Below are positions 44,593-52,784 of a DNA stretch of 64,000 nt, in pieces; positions within the stretch are counted from its first letter, which is position 1, and the number at the start of each line of letters is the position of its first letter. A program made the translations under genes and the position numbers. The stretch is from Microbacterium trichothecenolyticum (lineage in GTDB: Bacteria > Actinomycetota > Actinomycetes > Actinomycetales > Microbacteriaceae). The stretch lies in assembly GCF_000956465.1 (NCBI RefSeq), contig NZ_JYJA01000027.1:62001-126000 (forward strand), given 5' to 3'. The notes beneath the pieces were generated by a model, which saw nothing but the letters and a program-made list of their open reading frames with translations, was not told the origin of the DNA and ran no database searches.

Positions 44593-45456
44593 ATGCGCTT
44601 CGCCCATGTCGTGCCGCCGGAGTCGGGTGAGCCGAGGCTCGCACTCGTCGAGGGCGACGAGGTGGCGATCGTCGAGGAGCTGTTCGATGGAGCGCCCCGC
44701 GTGCTCGAGGAGCTCATCGCCGGCGGCGACGAGCTGCTCGCACGCGTGCGGGAATCCGCAGACCGTGGCACGCGGCATCCGCTCGACGGAATGGGCTTCG
44801 CATCCGCCGTTCTCGCGCCCCCGGTGATCCTCGCGATCGGCCTCAACTACGCGGCGCACTCCAGCGAGCTCGGGCTGAAGACGGACTCGACGCCGACCGT
44901 GTTCGTGCTCTGGCCGAACTCGCTGGCCGGGCACGACCACACCACGACCTGGCCGCGTTCGCTCAGCGAGTCCGTCGACTACGAGGCCGAGCTCGGTGTC
45001 ATCATCGGCACCCCGGCGAAAGACGTGTCCCCCGAGGACGCCCTCGACCACGTCTGGGGGTACACGGTGGTCAACGACATCACCGCGCGCGACATCCAGT
45101 ACTCCGAGGCGCAATGGTCGCGCTGCAAGTCCTTCGACGGCTTCACGCCGACCGGGCCGTTCGTGGTCACCGCCGACGAAGTGCCTGATCCGCAGGACCT
45201 CCATATCTGGACAGTCCTCGACGGCACGACGCTGCAGGATGCGACCACGGGCCAGATGGTGCGCCCGGTCGCCACGCTCATCTCGCATCTGTCGAGGTCG
45301 GCGACTCTGCTGCCGGGGACGCTCATCTCGACGGGCAGTCCGGGCGGCGCCGGCTACTCGCGGGATCCGCAGGTGTTCCTGCGCGACCGCTCGACCGTCA
45401 CCGTGGGGATCGACGGCATCGGCGCGCTCACGACGCACTGCCGCATCCTCGGCTGA
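44593..45456 (+). CDS. Fumarylacetoacetate hydrolase family protein
   Basis: A 287-residue FAH-fold enzyme, cytoplasmic. AIGLNYAAHSSELG, the metal-binding VDYEAELGVIIG and GYTVVNDITARDIQ, and STGSPGGAGYSRDP near the end are conserved. Members cleave or decarboxylate acylpyruvates or aromatic ring-cleavage products; no catabolic neighbours identify which. It is a single gene followed by a GC-rich hairpin at 45480. Confidence 0.9.
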   Translation: MRFAHVVPPESGEPRLALVEGDEVAIVEELFDGAPRVLEELIAGGDELLARVRESADRGTRHPLDGMGFASAVLAPPVILAIGLNYAAHSSELGLKTDSTPTVFVLWPNSLAGHDHTTTWPRSLSESVDYEAELGVIIGTPAKDVSPEDALDHVWGYTVVNDITARDIQYSEAQWSRCKSFDGFTPTGPFVVTADEVPDPQDLHIWTVLDGTTLQDATTGQMVRPVATLISHLSRSATLLPGTLISTGSPGGAGYSRDPQVFLRDRSTVTVGIDGIGALTTHCRILG

Positions 45457-45479
45457 GGTCGCGCTCTGACGACGCGAAA

Positions 45480-45504
45480 GGCGGGCCCGCGCCGCGGACC
45501 CGCC
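45480..45504. terminator. Hairpin after the FAH-family gene
   Basis: GGCGGGCCCGC pairs with GCGGACCCGCC with one mismatch around a 3-base loop. It lies 23 bp past the FAH-family stop and 20 bp past the stop of the convergent membrane-protein gene. Confidence 0.6.
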
Positions 45505-45523
45505 TCCCACGTCGATGCCTGCG

Positions 45524-46084
45524 TCAGTTGCAGGTGATCGTGCCACCGCCCTGGAGTTCCCACACACCCGGGCCGAGTTCGGCGCAGGCAGCTGCGAGAC
45601 CACCGAACACCACGGTCAGGATGATGATCGTCACGATGATGCCGACGACGATCAGCACCGCCGAGATGATGATCGCCGCGAGGGCGAAGCCGTTCTTGAC
45701 CCCGGCCTTGCGGCTCTGCACGAGCGCGACGATGCCGAGGATCAGCGCGACCAGCTGGACGAAGAACGACAGGATGAACGCGACGATGCCGAGCGTCTTG
45801 CCCGGGACGGGCGCGTCGGCCGGCGCCCCGTACGCGGCGGGCGGCGCCGCGCTGTACGCCGGGGGCGCGGCGCTGTAGGCCGGCGCGCCCGCGGGGGACG
45901 CCGGCGGAGCCGCCGCGTACTCGGGCTGGGCGGCGGGCGCCGACGGTGCAGGGTAGTCCGGTGCGGGAGCGACGGGTTCCGCCGCGGGCGCAACCGGCGC
46001 GTCGGCGGGGGGCTGAGGCGCAGTGGGCTGCGACGCGGGCTGCTGCGGAGGCTCGGGTGCGGCCGGGTTCTGCGGATCGGTCAT
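45524..46084 (-). CDS. Proline-rich DUF4190-like membrane protein
   Basis: A 186-residue protein. Residues 1-~92 are a disordered Pro/Ala/Tyr-rich domain with repeated AYSAAPP units, residues ~95-155 two hydrophobic helices joined by QSRKAGVKNGFALAAI (the DUF4190 pattern), and the C-terminus a short outer segment with two cysteines (Cys residues in AAACAEL and TITCN) that could form a disulphide. Such proteins are common in actinobacteria; no function is known. Confidence 0.75.
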   Translation of the reverse strand: MTDPQNPAAPEPPQQPASQPTAPQPPADAPVAPAAEPVAPAPDYPAPSAPAAQPEYAAAPPASPAGAPAYSAAPPAYSAAPPAAYGAPADAPVPGKTLGIVAFILSFFVQLVALILGIVALVQSRKAGVKNGFALAAIIISAVLIVVGIIVTIIILTVVFGGLAAACAELGPGVWELQGGGTITCN

Positions 46085-46146
46085 TTCTCGCCTTTCGTTC
46101 GAGTCTCCCTGACGTTATCGATCGGGAGCCGCCCGCGGCAACCGGC

Positions 46147-47628
46147 TCAGCGCGTGTCTGCCGGTGCCTCCGCGACGACGTCCTCGGGCGCCACCACGAT
46201 CGGGATGGCGGCGGTGACGGTCTCGAGTCCCGACAGGCGGGCGGGCGAGAGCTGCTTGGCGACCTCGTCTCGCGACATGAGCCCGGCCTCGACCACCAGG
46301 TCGGCGACGCCGCGCCCGGTGAGCAGGGCGGCCTTCGCCAGCGCCGCGGCTGCCGCGTAGCCGATGAACGGCGTGAGCGCGGTGATCACGCCGACGGACG
46401 AACCCACCATGGCGCCGAGCCGCTCGCGGTTCGCGGTGATGCCGTCGACGCAGTTGACGCGCAGCGTGAACATCGCCTGACGCAGCCACGTGATGGACTG
46501 GAAGATCGAGTGCGCGATGACCGGCTCGAACGCGTTGAGCTGCAGCTGGCCGCCCTCGACCGCCATCGTGACCGTGAGGTCGGCGCCCGCGACCGAGAAC
46601 GCGACCTGGTTGACGACCTCGGGGATGACGGGGTTCACCTTGCCGGGCATGATGCTGGACCCCGCCTGTCGTGCGGGAAGGTTGATCTCGCCGAACCCCG
46701 CCTGCGGGCCCGACGAGAGCAGACGCAGGTCGTTGCAGATCTTCGACAGCTTGATCGCGTTGCGCTTGAGCGACGCCGAGAATGACATGAACGAACCGGT
46801 GTCGCTCGTGGACTCGACCAGGTCGGAGGCCGTGGCGAGGTCGAGCCCCGAGATCTCGCGGAGGTGGCGCAGCACTGCGGGCGCGTACGCCGGGTGGGTC
46901 GTGATGCCGGTGCCGATCGCGGTCGCGCCCATGTTGACCTCGTACAGGAGGTAGGCGTTCTCGGTGAGGCGCTGGTGGTCGTAGCCGAGGGTCGTGGCGA
47001 ACCCGTGGAACTCCTGGCCGAGGGTCATCGGCACGGCGTCCTGCAACTGGGTGCGGCCGACCTTGAGCACGTCGTGGAACTCGACGGCCTTCGCGAGGAA
47101 CGCGCGGCGCAGCAGGTCGAGCTCTTCGAGCAGCGTCTTCAGGTCGAGACCGAGTCCGACCTTGATCGCGGTCGGGTAGACGTCGTTCGTCGACTGGCTG
47201 CGGTTGGTGTCGTCGATCGGCGACAGGAACTCATAGTCGCCCTTCTCGCGTCCGGCGAGCTCGAGCGCGATGTTGGTGATGACCTCGTTCGCGTTCATGT
47301 TGGTCGACGTGCCGGCGCCGCCCTGGATGACCCCCACGACGAACTGGTCGTGGAAGTCGCCGTCGATGACGAGCTGGGCGGCCCGGTCGATGAGGTCGGC
47401 CTTCGCGGGGTCGAGCACCCCGATCTCGCGGTTCGCGCGAGCCGACGCCTGCTTCACCATCGCCAGCGCCCGCACCAGGTCGGGGTAGACCGAGATCGGC
47501 CTCTTCGAGATCGGGAAGTTCTCCAGCGCGCGGGCGGTGTGGATGCCCCAATACGCGTCGGCGGGGATCTCCAGGGATCCCAGGGAGTCGGTCTCGATGC
47601 GGGTTCGCGTCATTGCGTCCAGAGCCAT
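46147..47628 (-). CDS. aspA: Aspartate ammonia-lyase
   Basis: It converts L-aspartate to fumarate and ammonia. The 493-residue protein has the superfamily signature GSSIMPGKVNP with the catalytic loop serine, plus GTSTNMNANEVI and the TNDVYPTAI segment typical of aspartase/class II fumarase. The MALDAMTRTRIETDSLG start and overall pattern favour aspartase over fumarase. The ATG at 47628 follows GAGGA; a GTG 27 bases upstream is an alternative. The fumarate made could be related to the dicarboxylate genes at 8.8-12.4 kb, but they are not linked here. Confidence 0.88.
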   Translation of the reverse strand: MALDAMTRTRIETDSLGSLEIPADAYWGIHTARALENFPISKRPISVYPDLVRALAMVKQASARANREIGVLDPAKADLIDRAAQLVIDGDFHDQFVVGVIQGGAGTSTNMNANEVITNIALELAGREKGDYEFLSPIDDTNRSQSTNDVYPTAIKVGLGLDLKTLLEELDLLRRAFLAKAVEFHDVLKVGRTQLQDAVPMTLGQEFHGFATTLGYDHQRLTENAYLLYEVNMGATAIGTGITTHPAYAPAVLRHLREISGLDLATASDLVESTSDTGSFMSFSASLKRNAIKLSKICNDLRLLSSGPQAGFGEINLPARQAGSSIMPGKVNPVIPEVVNQVAFSVAGADLTVTMAVEGGQLQLNAFEPVIAHSIFQSITWLRQAMFTLRVNCVDGITANRERLGAMVGSSVGVITALTPFIGYAAAAALAKAALLTGRGVADLVVEAGLMSRDEVAKQLSPARLSGLETVTAAIPIVVAPEDVVAEAPADTR

Positions 47629-47772
47629 GTGTTGCAGTCCTCGTGGGTCGTTCACAGCGGTGTGCGGGATGATTCGAGCCTACTCGCGGCACCCGCCGGC
47701 CGGGCTGTACACGGCGTACACCTGACCACACGTACGCATACACGGTGGCGGGACGGGGTGAGGAGAACTCTG

Positions 47773-48684
47773 TCAGCCACGCTTGCGCGAGAAGGCCTCG
47801 AGCCGCTCCTCGGGCGTGAGGCGCGACATCCGCTCCACCCACTCGGCGGAGAAGACGTCGCCGGTCGGCGCCTCGACGACGGGCACGACGGCGTGGGTGA
47901 TCGTGTCGTCGTACACGTGCACCAGGTGGAAGGACTGGCCGGCGTCCATGCCGTTGACCTCGACCGCGGGACGCGCGAGGTTCATCGTGTAGCACGTGGC
48001 CGCGGCCACGCTCACCGGGACGCCCGCGAACGTGCCGCTCGTCGAGTAGTGCAGGTGGCCCGCGAGGATCGCGCGCACGTCGGTGCCGGCGATCACGTCG
48101 GCGAGCCGCCCCTGGTCCCGGAGCTCGAGGATGTCGAACAGCGGCACGTGCGACGGCAGCGGCGGATGGTGCAGCGCCAGGATCGTGCCGAGCGGCGCCG
48201 GTGTCGCCAGCTCACGGCGCAGCCATTCGAGCTGCCCGTGGTCCAGATCGCCGTGATGCCAGCCGGGCACCGTCGAGTCGAGGCCGATGAGCCGCAGTCC
48301 GCCGAGATCCCACACGCCGGTCACGGGTTCCTCGGTCGGCGCCAGCCCGAGGAGATCGCGCCGCAGCGCCGGACGCTTGTCGTGGTTGCCGGCGACCCAC
48401 ACCACCGGGGCGCCGAGTCGTTCCGCCACCGGCTCCACTGCTGCGCGCAGCGCGGTGTAGGCCTCGGGCTCGCCGAGATCCGTCAGGTCGCCCGTGAACA
48501 CGACCGCGTCGGGACGGATGCCGGTGGCCTCGGCCGCCTCGAGCGTCCGGGCGAGGTTCGCCGCGGTGTCGAAACGGCCGCCGAGCGGCGCGTTGCCCGC
48601 GAGCAGGTGCGTGTCGCTGACATGCAGCAGCGTGCGCCGCGCAGGCGGGTACTGACCGAACTGGACGGATGTGGCGGTGGCCAT
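47773..48684 (-). CDS. Calcineurin-like phosphodiesterase (CpdA/class III type)
   Basis: A 303-residue metallophosphoesterase. The metal ligands are in order: HVSDTHL, FTGDLTDLG, VAGNHDKR, LALHHPPLP and ILAGHLHYS. This set matches the class III cyclic-nucleotide phosphodiesterases such as CpdA and the mycobacterial Rv0805, so cAMP hydrolysis is likely but not proven. The ATG at 48684 is used, in place of an earlier TTG/CTG region. It is upstream of aspA on the same strand with ~145 bp between. Confidence 0.85.
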   Translation of the reverse strand: MATATSVQFGQYPPARRTLLHVSDTHLLAGNAPLGGRFDTAANLARTLEAAEATGIRPDAVVFTGDLTDLGEPEAYTALRAAVEPVAERLGAPVVWVAGNHDKRPALRRDLLGLAPTEEPVTGVWDLGGLRLIGLDSTVPGWHHGDLDHGQLEWLRRELATPAPLGTILALHHPPLPSHVPLFDILELRDQGRLADVIAGTDVRAILAGHLHYSTSGTFAGVPVSVAAATCYTMNLARPAVEVNGMDAGQSFHLVHVYDDTITHAVVPVVEAPTGDVFSAEWVERMSRLTPEERLEAFSRKRG

Positions 48685-48741
48685 GGGCCTCAGCCTAGGC
48701 CGTCGTGCCGACAGCATCCCGCCCCGGCGCGATCGCGCCGC

Positions 48742-49071
48742 TCAGTGGTTGAAGACGATGAGCAGCAGTCCGCCGAGCACGGCCGCGGCGCACACCGCGA
48801 AGCACGCGTAGGCGCCGACGAGCGCGAACCGCTTCTGGCCGTCGGTGAGCGGACTGCGCTTGGCAGCCTTCGCGGCGGCCTTCTCGGCGCGCCGCGCCTC
48901 CTTCTCGGAGATGACGGTGATGGCGTCGGTGAACTCCGCGGGAGCCACCACGGGGGCGCGGCCGGCGCGCACGAGCAGCCGCAGGCCGAGCGCGTAGAAC
49001 GAGACGACCACGACGGCCGAGATGAACGCCGCGACGAACACCTGAACGAAGGCGAGCCAGTTGATGGTCAT
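48742..49071 (-). CDS. Small membrane protein coupled to the phosphate transporter
   Basis: A 109-residue protein: helix 1 (~6-33), a cytoplasmic charged stretch rich in Lys/Ala/Glu (EKEARRAEKAAAKAAKR), and helix 2 (~83-106) with two cysteines. Its ATG overlaps the pit gene stop by four bases (ATGA), so it is made with the transporter. Many Pit systems have a PhoU-like (DUF47) partner; this is not one. An accessory role in transporter assembly or control is inferred from position only. Confidence 0.75.
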   Translation of the reverse strand: MTINWLAFVQVFVAAFISAVVVVSFYALGLRLLVRAGRAPVVAPAEFTDAITVISEKEARRAEKAAAKAAKRSPLTDGQKRFALVGAYACFAVCAAAVLGGLLLIVFNH

Positions 49072-50363
49072 CGCGGGCCTCCGTCCTTCGACCGGTTCTC
49101 GGATCGCCCGGCCGCCTTGGCGGCCTTCTTCGCCGCCGCTTCCGCCGCGGCCACGCGCCGCGCCTCGTCGCGCGCGAGTGCGCGCTGGCGGCGCGTGGGC
49201 GGAGGGTTGCGCTTGACCTTGACGGCCCGACCGGAGTCTGCGACCTCGCTCATCGCGTTCGACGCGGTGACCTCGTCGCGGCGCGAGCGCATGAAGAGGA
49301 AGAGGATGATCACGACGGCGAGGACCGCGTCGATGATGACGCCCCACACCGGCAGCCACACGACGATGAGCGCCGCGACGGCGCCGACCGCACCGGCCGC
49401 GGGAAGCGTGAGGATCCAGCCGACCATGATGCGGCCGGCGGTGCGCCACCGCACCTGCGAGCCGCGACGGCCGAGGCCAGAGCCGATGACCGAGCCCGAT
49501 GCGACCTGGGTGGTCGACAGCGCGAAGCCGAGGGCGCTCGAAGCGAGGATCGTGGACGCCGTCGACGCCTCGGCCGCGAAGCCCTGCGCCGGCTTGACCT
49601 CGGTGAGACCCTTGCCGAGGGTGCGGATGATGCGCCAGCCGCCCATGTACGTGCCGAGCGCGATCGTGATCGCGCACGCGAACACCACCCACGTCTGCGG
49701 CTCAGGGTTCGAGGCCGACTGCAGACCCGCGGTGATGAGAAGGAGCGTGATGATGCCCATCGTCTTCTGCGCGTCGTTCGTGCCGTGGGCGAGCGCCACC
49801 AGCGACGACGTGAAGATCTGGCCGAACCGGAAGCCGTCGCGGCCGTCGGGCTTGCTGTCGTAGCGCCGCGTGAGCACGTACGCGAGTTTCGTGGCGCTGA
49901 ACGCGATGACGCCGGCCGTGACGGGCGCGATGAACGCCGGCAGGATCACCTTCGACATCACGACGCCGAAGTTCACCGCGGTGAGGCCGACCCCGACGAT
50001 CGTGGCGCCGATGAGCCCGCCGAACAGGGCGTGCGACGACGAAGAGGGAAGGCCGAGGAGCCACGTGAGCATGTTCCACGTGATGGCGCCGATGAGGCCG
50101 GCGAGGATGATCTCGGGGAAGATGTCATGCGAGATCTGATCCTCGTTGATGATGCCGCCCGAGATCGTCTGGGCGACCTCCGTCGACAGGAACGCGCCGA
50201 CCAGGTTCAGCACAGCGGCGAGGAGCACGGCGGTCTTGGGCTTGAGTGCGCCCGTGGCGATGGGCGTCGCCATCGCGTTCGCGGTGTCGTGGAAGCCGTT
50301 CGTGAAATCGAAGAACAGCGCCAGCGCGATCACCAGAACGATGATGAGGGTTGCGGTTTCCAC
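49068..50363 (-). CDS. Inorganic phosphate transporter, Pit family
   Basis: A low-affinity symporter for phosphate (as metal-phosphate). The 431-residue protein has about ten helices and both Pit signatures: GFHDTANAMATPIATGALKP near the N-terminus and ALAHGTNDAQKTMGII in the middle, each with the conserved D-N or N-D pair. The C-terminal ~75 residues are a Lys/Arg/Ala-rich cytoplasmic tail. The GTG at 50363 starts the protein as METATLIIVLVIAL. It is followed by the coupled small membrane gene. Confidence 0.93.
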   Translation of the reverse strand: METATLIIVLVIALALFFDFTNGFHDTANAMATPIATGALKPKTAVLLAAVLNLVGAFLSTEVAQTISGGIINEDQISHDIFPEIILAGLIGAITWNMLTWLLGLPSSSSHALFGGLIGATIVGVGLTAVNFGVVMSKVILPAFIAPVTAGVIAFSATKLAYVLTRRYDSKPDGRDGFRFGQIFTSSLVALAHGTNDAQKTMGIITLLLITAGLQSASNPEPQTWVVFACAITIALGTYMGGWRIIRTLGKGLTEVKPAQGFAAEASTASTILASSALGFALSTTQVASGSVIGSGLGRRGSQVRWRTAGRIMVGWILTLPAAGAVGAVAALIVVWLPVWGVIIDAVLAVVIILFLFMRSRRDEVTASNAMSEVADSGRAVKVKRNPPPTRRQRALARDEARRVAAAEAAAKKAAKAAGRSENRSKDGGPR

Positions 50364-50521
50364 CGTTCGCTTTCGGGGAGGAGGAGTGGAGAAGGGTGTG
50401 CCGACGAGATCGGCGCGACGAACGAACAGTTCACCAAGAGTTCAGGAACCGGCAACCGGCCAGGAAGAATCCTACATCGGCGACCCTGACGGTCAACTCA
50501 GCAGGCGACTAGCGTGGAACG

Positions 50522-52666
50522 GTGACTCTCAGCGACTCCGCAGCCTCTTCGTCCACCCCTGTCGCCGGCATCCGTCCGCCCGTCGCAGACAGCAAGATCA
50601 CGGTCCGATCGCATCACGGCGACGACGTCGAAGACCGCTACGAGTGGTTCCGCGAGAAAGACGACGCGGCCGTCATCGCGCACCTGGAGGCCGAGAACGC
50701 GTACACGCAGCAGCGCACCGCGCACCTCGAGGGGCTGCGCGAGCGCATCTTCGGCGAGATCAAGGGCCGCACCCTCGAGACCGACCTGTCGGTGCCGACC
50801 CGCCGCGGCGAGTGGTGGTACTACGGCCGCACGCTCGAGGGCAAGCAGTACGGCATCCAGTGCCGCGCCCCGCTCGCGTCCGCCGACGACTGGACGCCCC
50901 CTGAGCTCTCCCCCGACGTCGAGGTCGCGGGCGAGCAGATCCTTCTCGACGGCAACGTCGAGGCCGAGGGCCACGAGTTCTTCTCGCTCGGGAGCTTCGA
51001 GGTGTCGAACGACGGCACGCTCATGCTCTACGGCGTCGACGTCGCGGGCGACGAGCGCTACACGGTGCGCGTGCGCGACCTCGTGACGGGCGAGCAGCTC
51101 CCCGACGAGATCCCCGGCACCTTCGCGGGTGCGACCTTCTCCCCCGACGGCCGCTTCATCGTCTACACGACCGTCGACGACGCGTGGCGCCCCGACACCG
51201 TCTGGCTGCACGAGCTCGGCACGGCCGTCGCCGACGACGCGCAGCTCTTCCACGAGCCCGACGAGAAGTACTGGGTGGGCGCGGGATTCACCCGCAGCGA
51301 CCGCTTCCTCGTGATCGGCCTCGGCTCCTCCATCACGAGTGAGGAATGGCTGCTGGATGCCGACGACCTCCGAGGCGAGCCGCGCGTGGTGTGGCCGCGG
51401 ACCGAGGGCGTCGAATACGACTCCGAGCACGCCGTCGTCGATGGCGAGGACGTCCTGTTCGTCCTCCACAACGATGGAGCCCTGGACTTCGAGCTGGTGC
51501 GGGTGGCAGCATCCGATCCGTCCGGCGACCGCTCTGTCGTGATCCCCCACCGTCCCGGCGAGCGCCTGCTCGGCGTCTCGACCTTCCGCGACTGGGGTGT
51601 CGTGGGCTACCGCCGCGGCGGCCTCGCACGCCTCGGCATGCTCGACTACGCGAGCGGCGCCGTGGACGAGATCTCGTTCGACGAGCCGCTGTACTCGGTG
51701 GGCACGGGCGGCAACCCCGAGTGGGCTCCTCCCCTGCTGCGCCTCGGCTACGGCTCGTTCGTCACGCCCGGCACCGTCTACGACCTCGACGTCGCCACGC
51801 GCGAGCTGCACCTGCGCAAGCGCCAGCCTGTGCTCGGCGGCTACGAGCCGTCCGAATACGCGCAGGAGCGCGTGTGGGCGACCGCGCAGGACGGGACGCA
51901 GATCCCGATCTCGCTCGTCTACAAGCGCTCGTTCGGCGATGCCGGCGTCGCACCCCGCCCGGTGCACCTGTACGGCTACGGCTCCTACGAGCACTCGATC
52001 GAACCCGGATTCTCGGTGCCGCGCCTGTCGGAGCTCGACCGCGGCGTCGTCTTCGCCGTCGCCCACGTGCGCGGCGGGGGCGAGATGGGCCGCCAGTGGT
52101 ACGAGGACGGCAAGCTCCTCAACAAGCGCAACACCTTCACGGACTTCGTCGACAGCGCGCTGCACCTCGTCGACAACGGCTACACGACGGCCTCCCAGCT
52201 CGTCGCCGAGGGCGGCTCGGCCGGGGGCCTGCTGATGGGCGCGGTCGCGAACATCGCGCCCGAGCTCTTCGCCGGCGTGCTCGCCGACGTGCCGTTCGTC
52301 GACGCTCTGACCACGATCCTCGACCCGTCGCTGCCGCTCACGGTGATCGAGTGGGACGAGTGGGGCGACCCGCTCCACAACGCCGACGTCTACGCCTATA
52401 TGAAGTCGTACTCGCCCTACGAGAACGTGCGGACGGATGCCGCGTACCCCCGCATCCTCGCCGTCACGTCGCTCAACGACACCCGGGTCCTGTACGTCGA
52501 GCCTGCGAAGTGGGTCGCACGCCTGCGCGAGGTCGGCGCCGACGCCCTGCTCAAATGCGAGATGGTCGCCGGTCACGGCGGCGTCTCGGGCCGCTACAAC
52601 GCCTGGCGCGAACGCGCGTTCGAGCTGGCGTGGCTCCTGGACGTGCTGGGCGTCGCCGACGTCTGA
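50522..52666 (+). CDS. S9 family peptidase, oligopeptidase B-like
   Basis: A 714-residue prolyl-oligopeptidase family serine peptidase. Residues ~1-430 form the beta-propeller; the catalytic domain has Ser566 in EGGSAGGLLMG, the Asp probably in SLNDTRVLYVEPAKW and the His in VAGHGGVSGRYNAW. HVRGGGEMGRQWYEDGKL matches oligopeptidase B, which cuts after Arg/Lys in short peptides. No signal peptide is seen. The start is a GTG at 50522. It is divergent from the Pit gene; a hairpin at 52665 follows. Confidence 0.9.
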   Translation: MTLSDSAASSSTPVAGIRPPVADSKITVRSHHGDDVEDRYEWFREKDDAAVIAHLEAENAYTQQRTAHLEGLRERIFGEIKGRTLETDLSVPTRRGEWWYYGRTLEGKQYGIQCRAPLASADDWTPPELSPDVEVAGEQILLDGNVEAEGHEFFSLGSFEVSNDGTLMLYGVDVAGDERYTVRVRDLVTGEQLPDEIPGTFAGATFSPDGRFIVYTTVDDAWRPDTVWLHELGTAVADDAQLFHEPDEKYWVGAGFTRSDRFLVIGLGSSITSEEWLLDADDLRGEPRVVWPRTEGVEYDSEHAVVDGEDVLFVLHNDGALDFELVRVAASDPSGDRSVVIPHRPGERLLGVSTFRDWGVVGYRRGGLARLGMLDYASGAVDEISFDEPLYSVGTGGNPEWAPPLLRLGYGSFVTPGTVYDLDVATRELHLRKRQPVLGGYEPSEYAQERVWATAQDGTQIPISLVYKRSFGDAGVAPRPVHLYGYGSYEHSIEPGFSVPRLSELDRGVVFAVAHVRGGGEMGRQWYEDGKLLNKRNTFTDFVDSALHLVDNGYTTASQLVAEGGSAGGLLMGAVANIAPELFAGVLADVPFVDALTTILDPSLPLTVIEWDEWGDPLHNADVYAYMKSYSPYENVRTDAAYPRILAVTSLNDTRVLYVEPAKWVARLREVGADALLKCEMVAGHGGVSGRYNAWRERAFELAWLLDVLGVADV

Positions 52667-52687
52667 GCGGGATCCACGCATCCGCTC
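52665..52687 (+). terminator. Hairpin after the oligopeptidase gene
   Basis: GAGCGGGAT pairs with ATCCGCTC (one bulged G) around CCACGC, starting within the TGA stop codon. Confidence 0.5.
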
Positions 52688-52689
52688 CC

Positions 52690-52761
52690 GAGATCAGGAA
52701 TCTGGCCCGCACAGGACGACACGACGCGAAACGACCTGTCCCCGCCAGATCTCCTGATCTC
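52690..52761. repeat. 72-bp long imperfect inverted repeat
   Basis: GAGATCAGGA-ATCTGGC at the left pairs with GCCAGAT-C-TCCTGATCTC at the right over 17 bp with one bulge; after a 4x4 internal loop, ACAGG (52711-52715) pairs with CCTGT (52735-52739), leaving a 19-base loop. It lies between the oligopeptidase and pfkA stops. It is much longer and less GC-rich at its base than the terminators here, so it may be a dispersed repeat element rather than a simple terminator. Confidence 0.6.
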
Positions 52762-52784
52762 AGTGAGACAGAGCGACGATGAAC

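Noticed and set aside
46864..49863. A 999-codon open frame on the plus strand
   Set aside because: It is antisense to aspA, the phosphodiesterase and the Pit genes, which have clear family motifs; its translation is Arg/Gly/Ala-rich without any domain, as expected for opposite-strand frames in GC-rich DNA.
50498..52681. A 727-codon minus-strand frame over the oligopeptidase gene
   Set aside because: Antisense shadow; the plus-strand gene has an intact catalytic triad.
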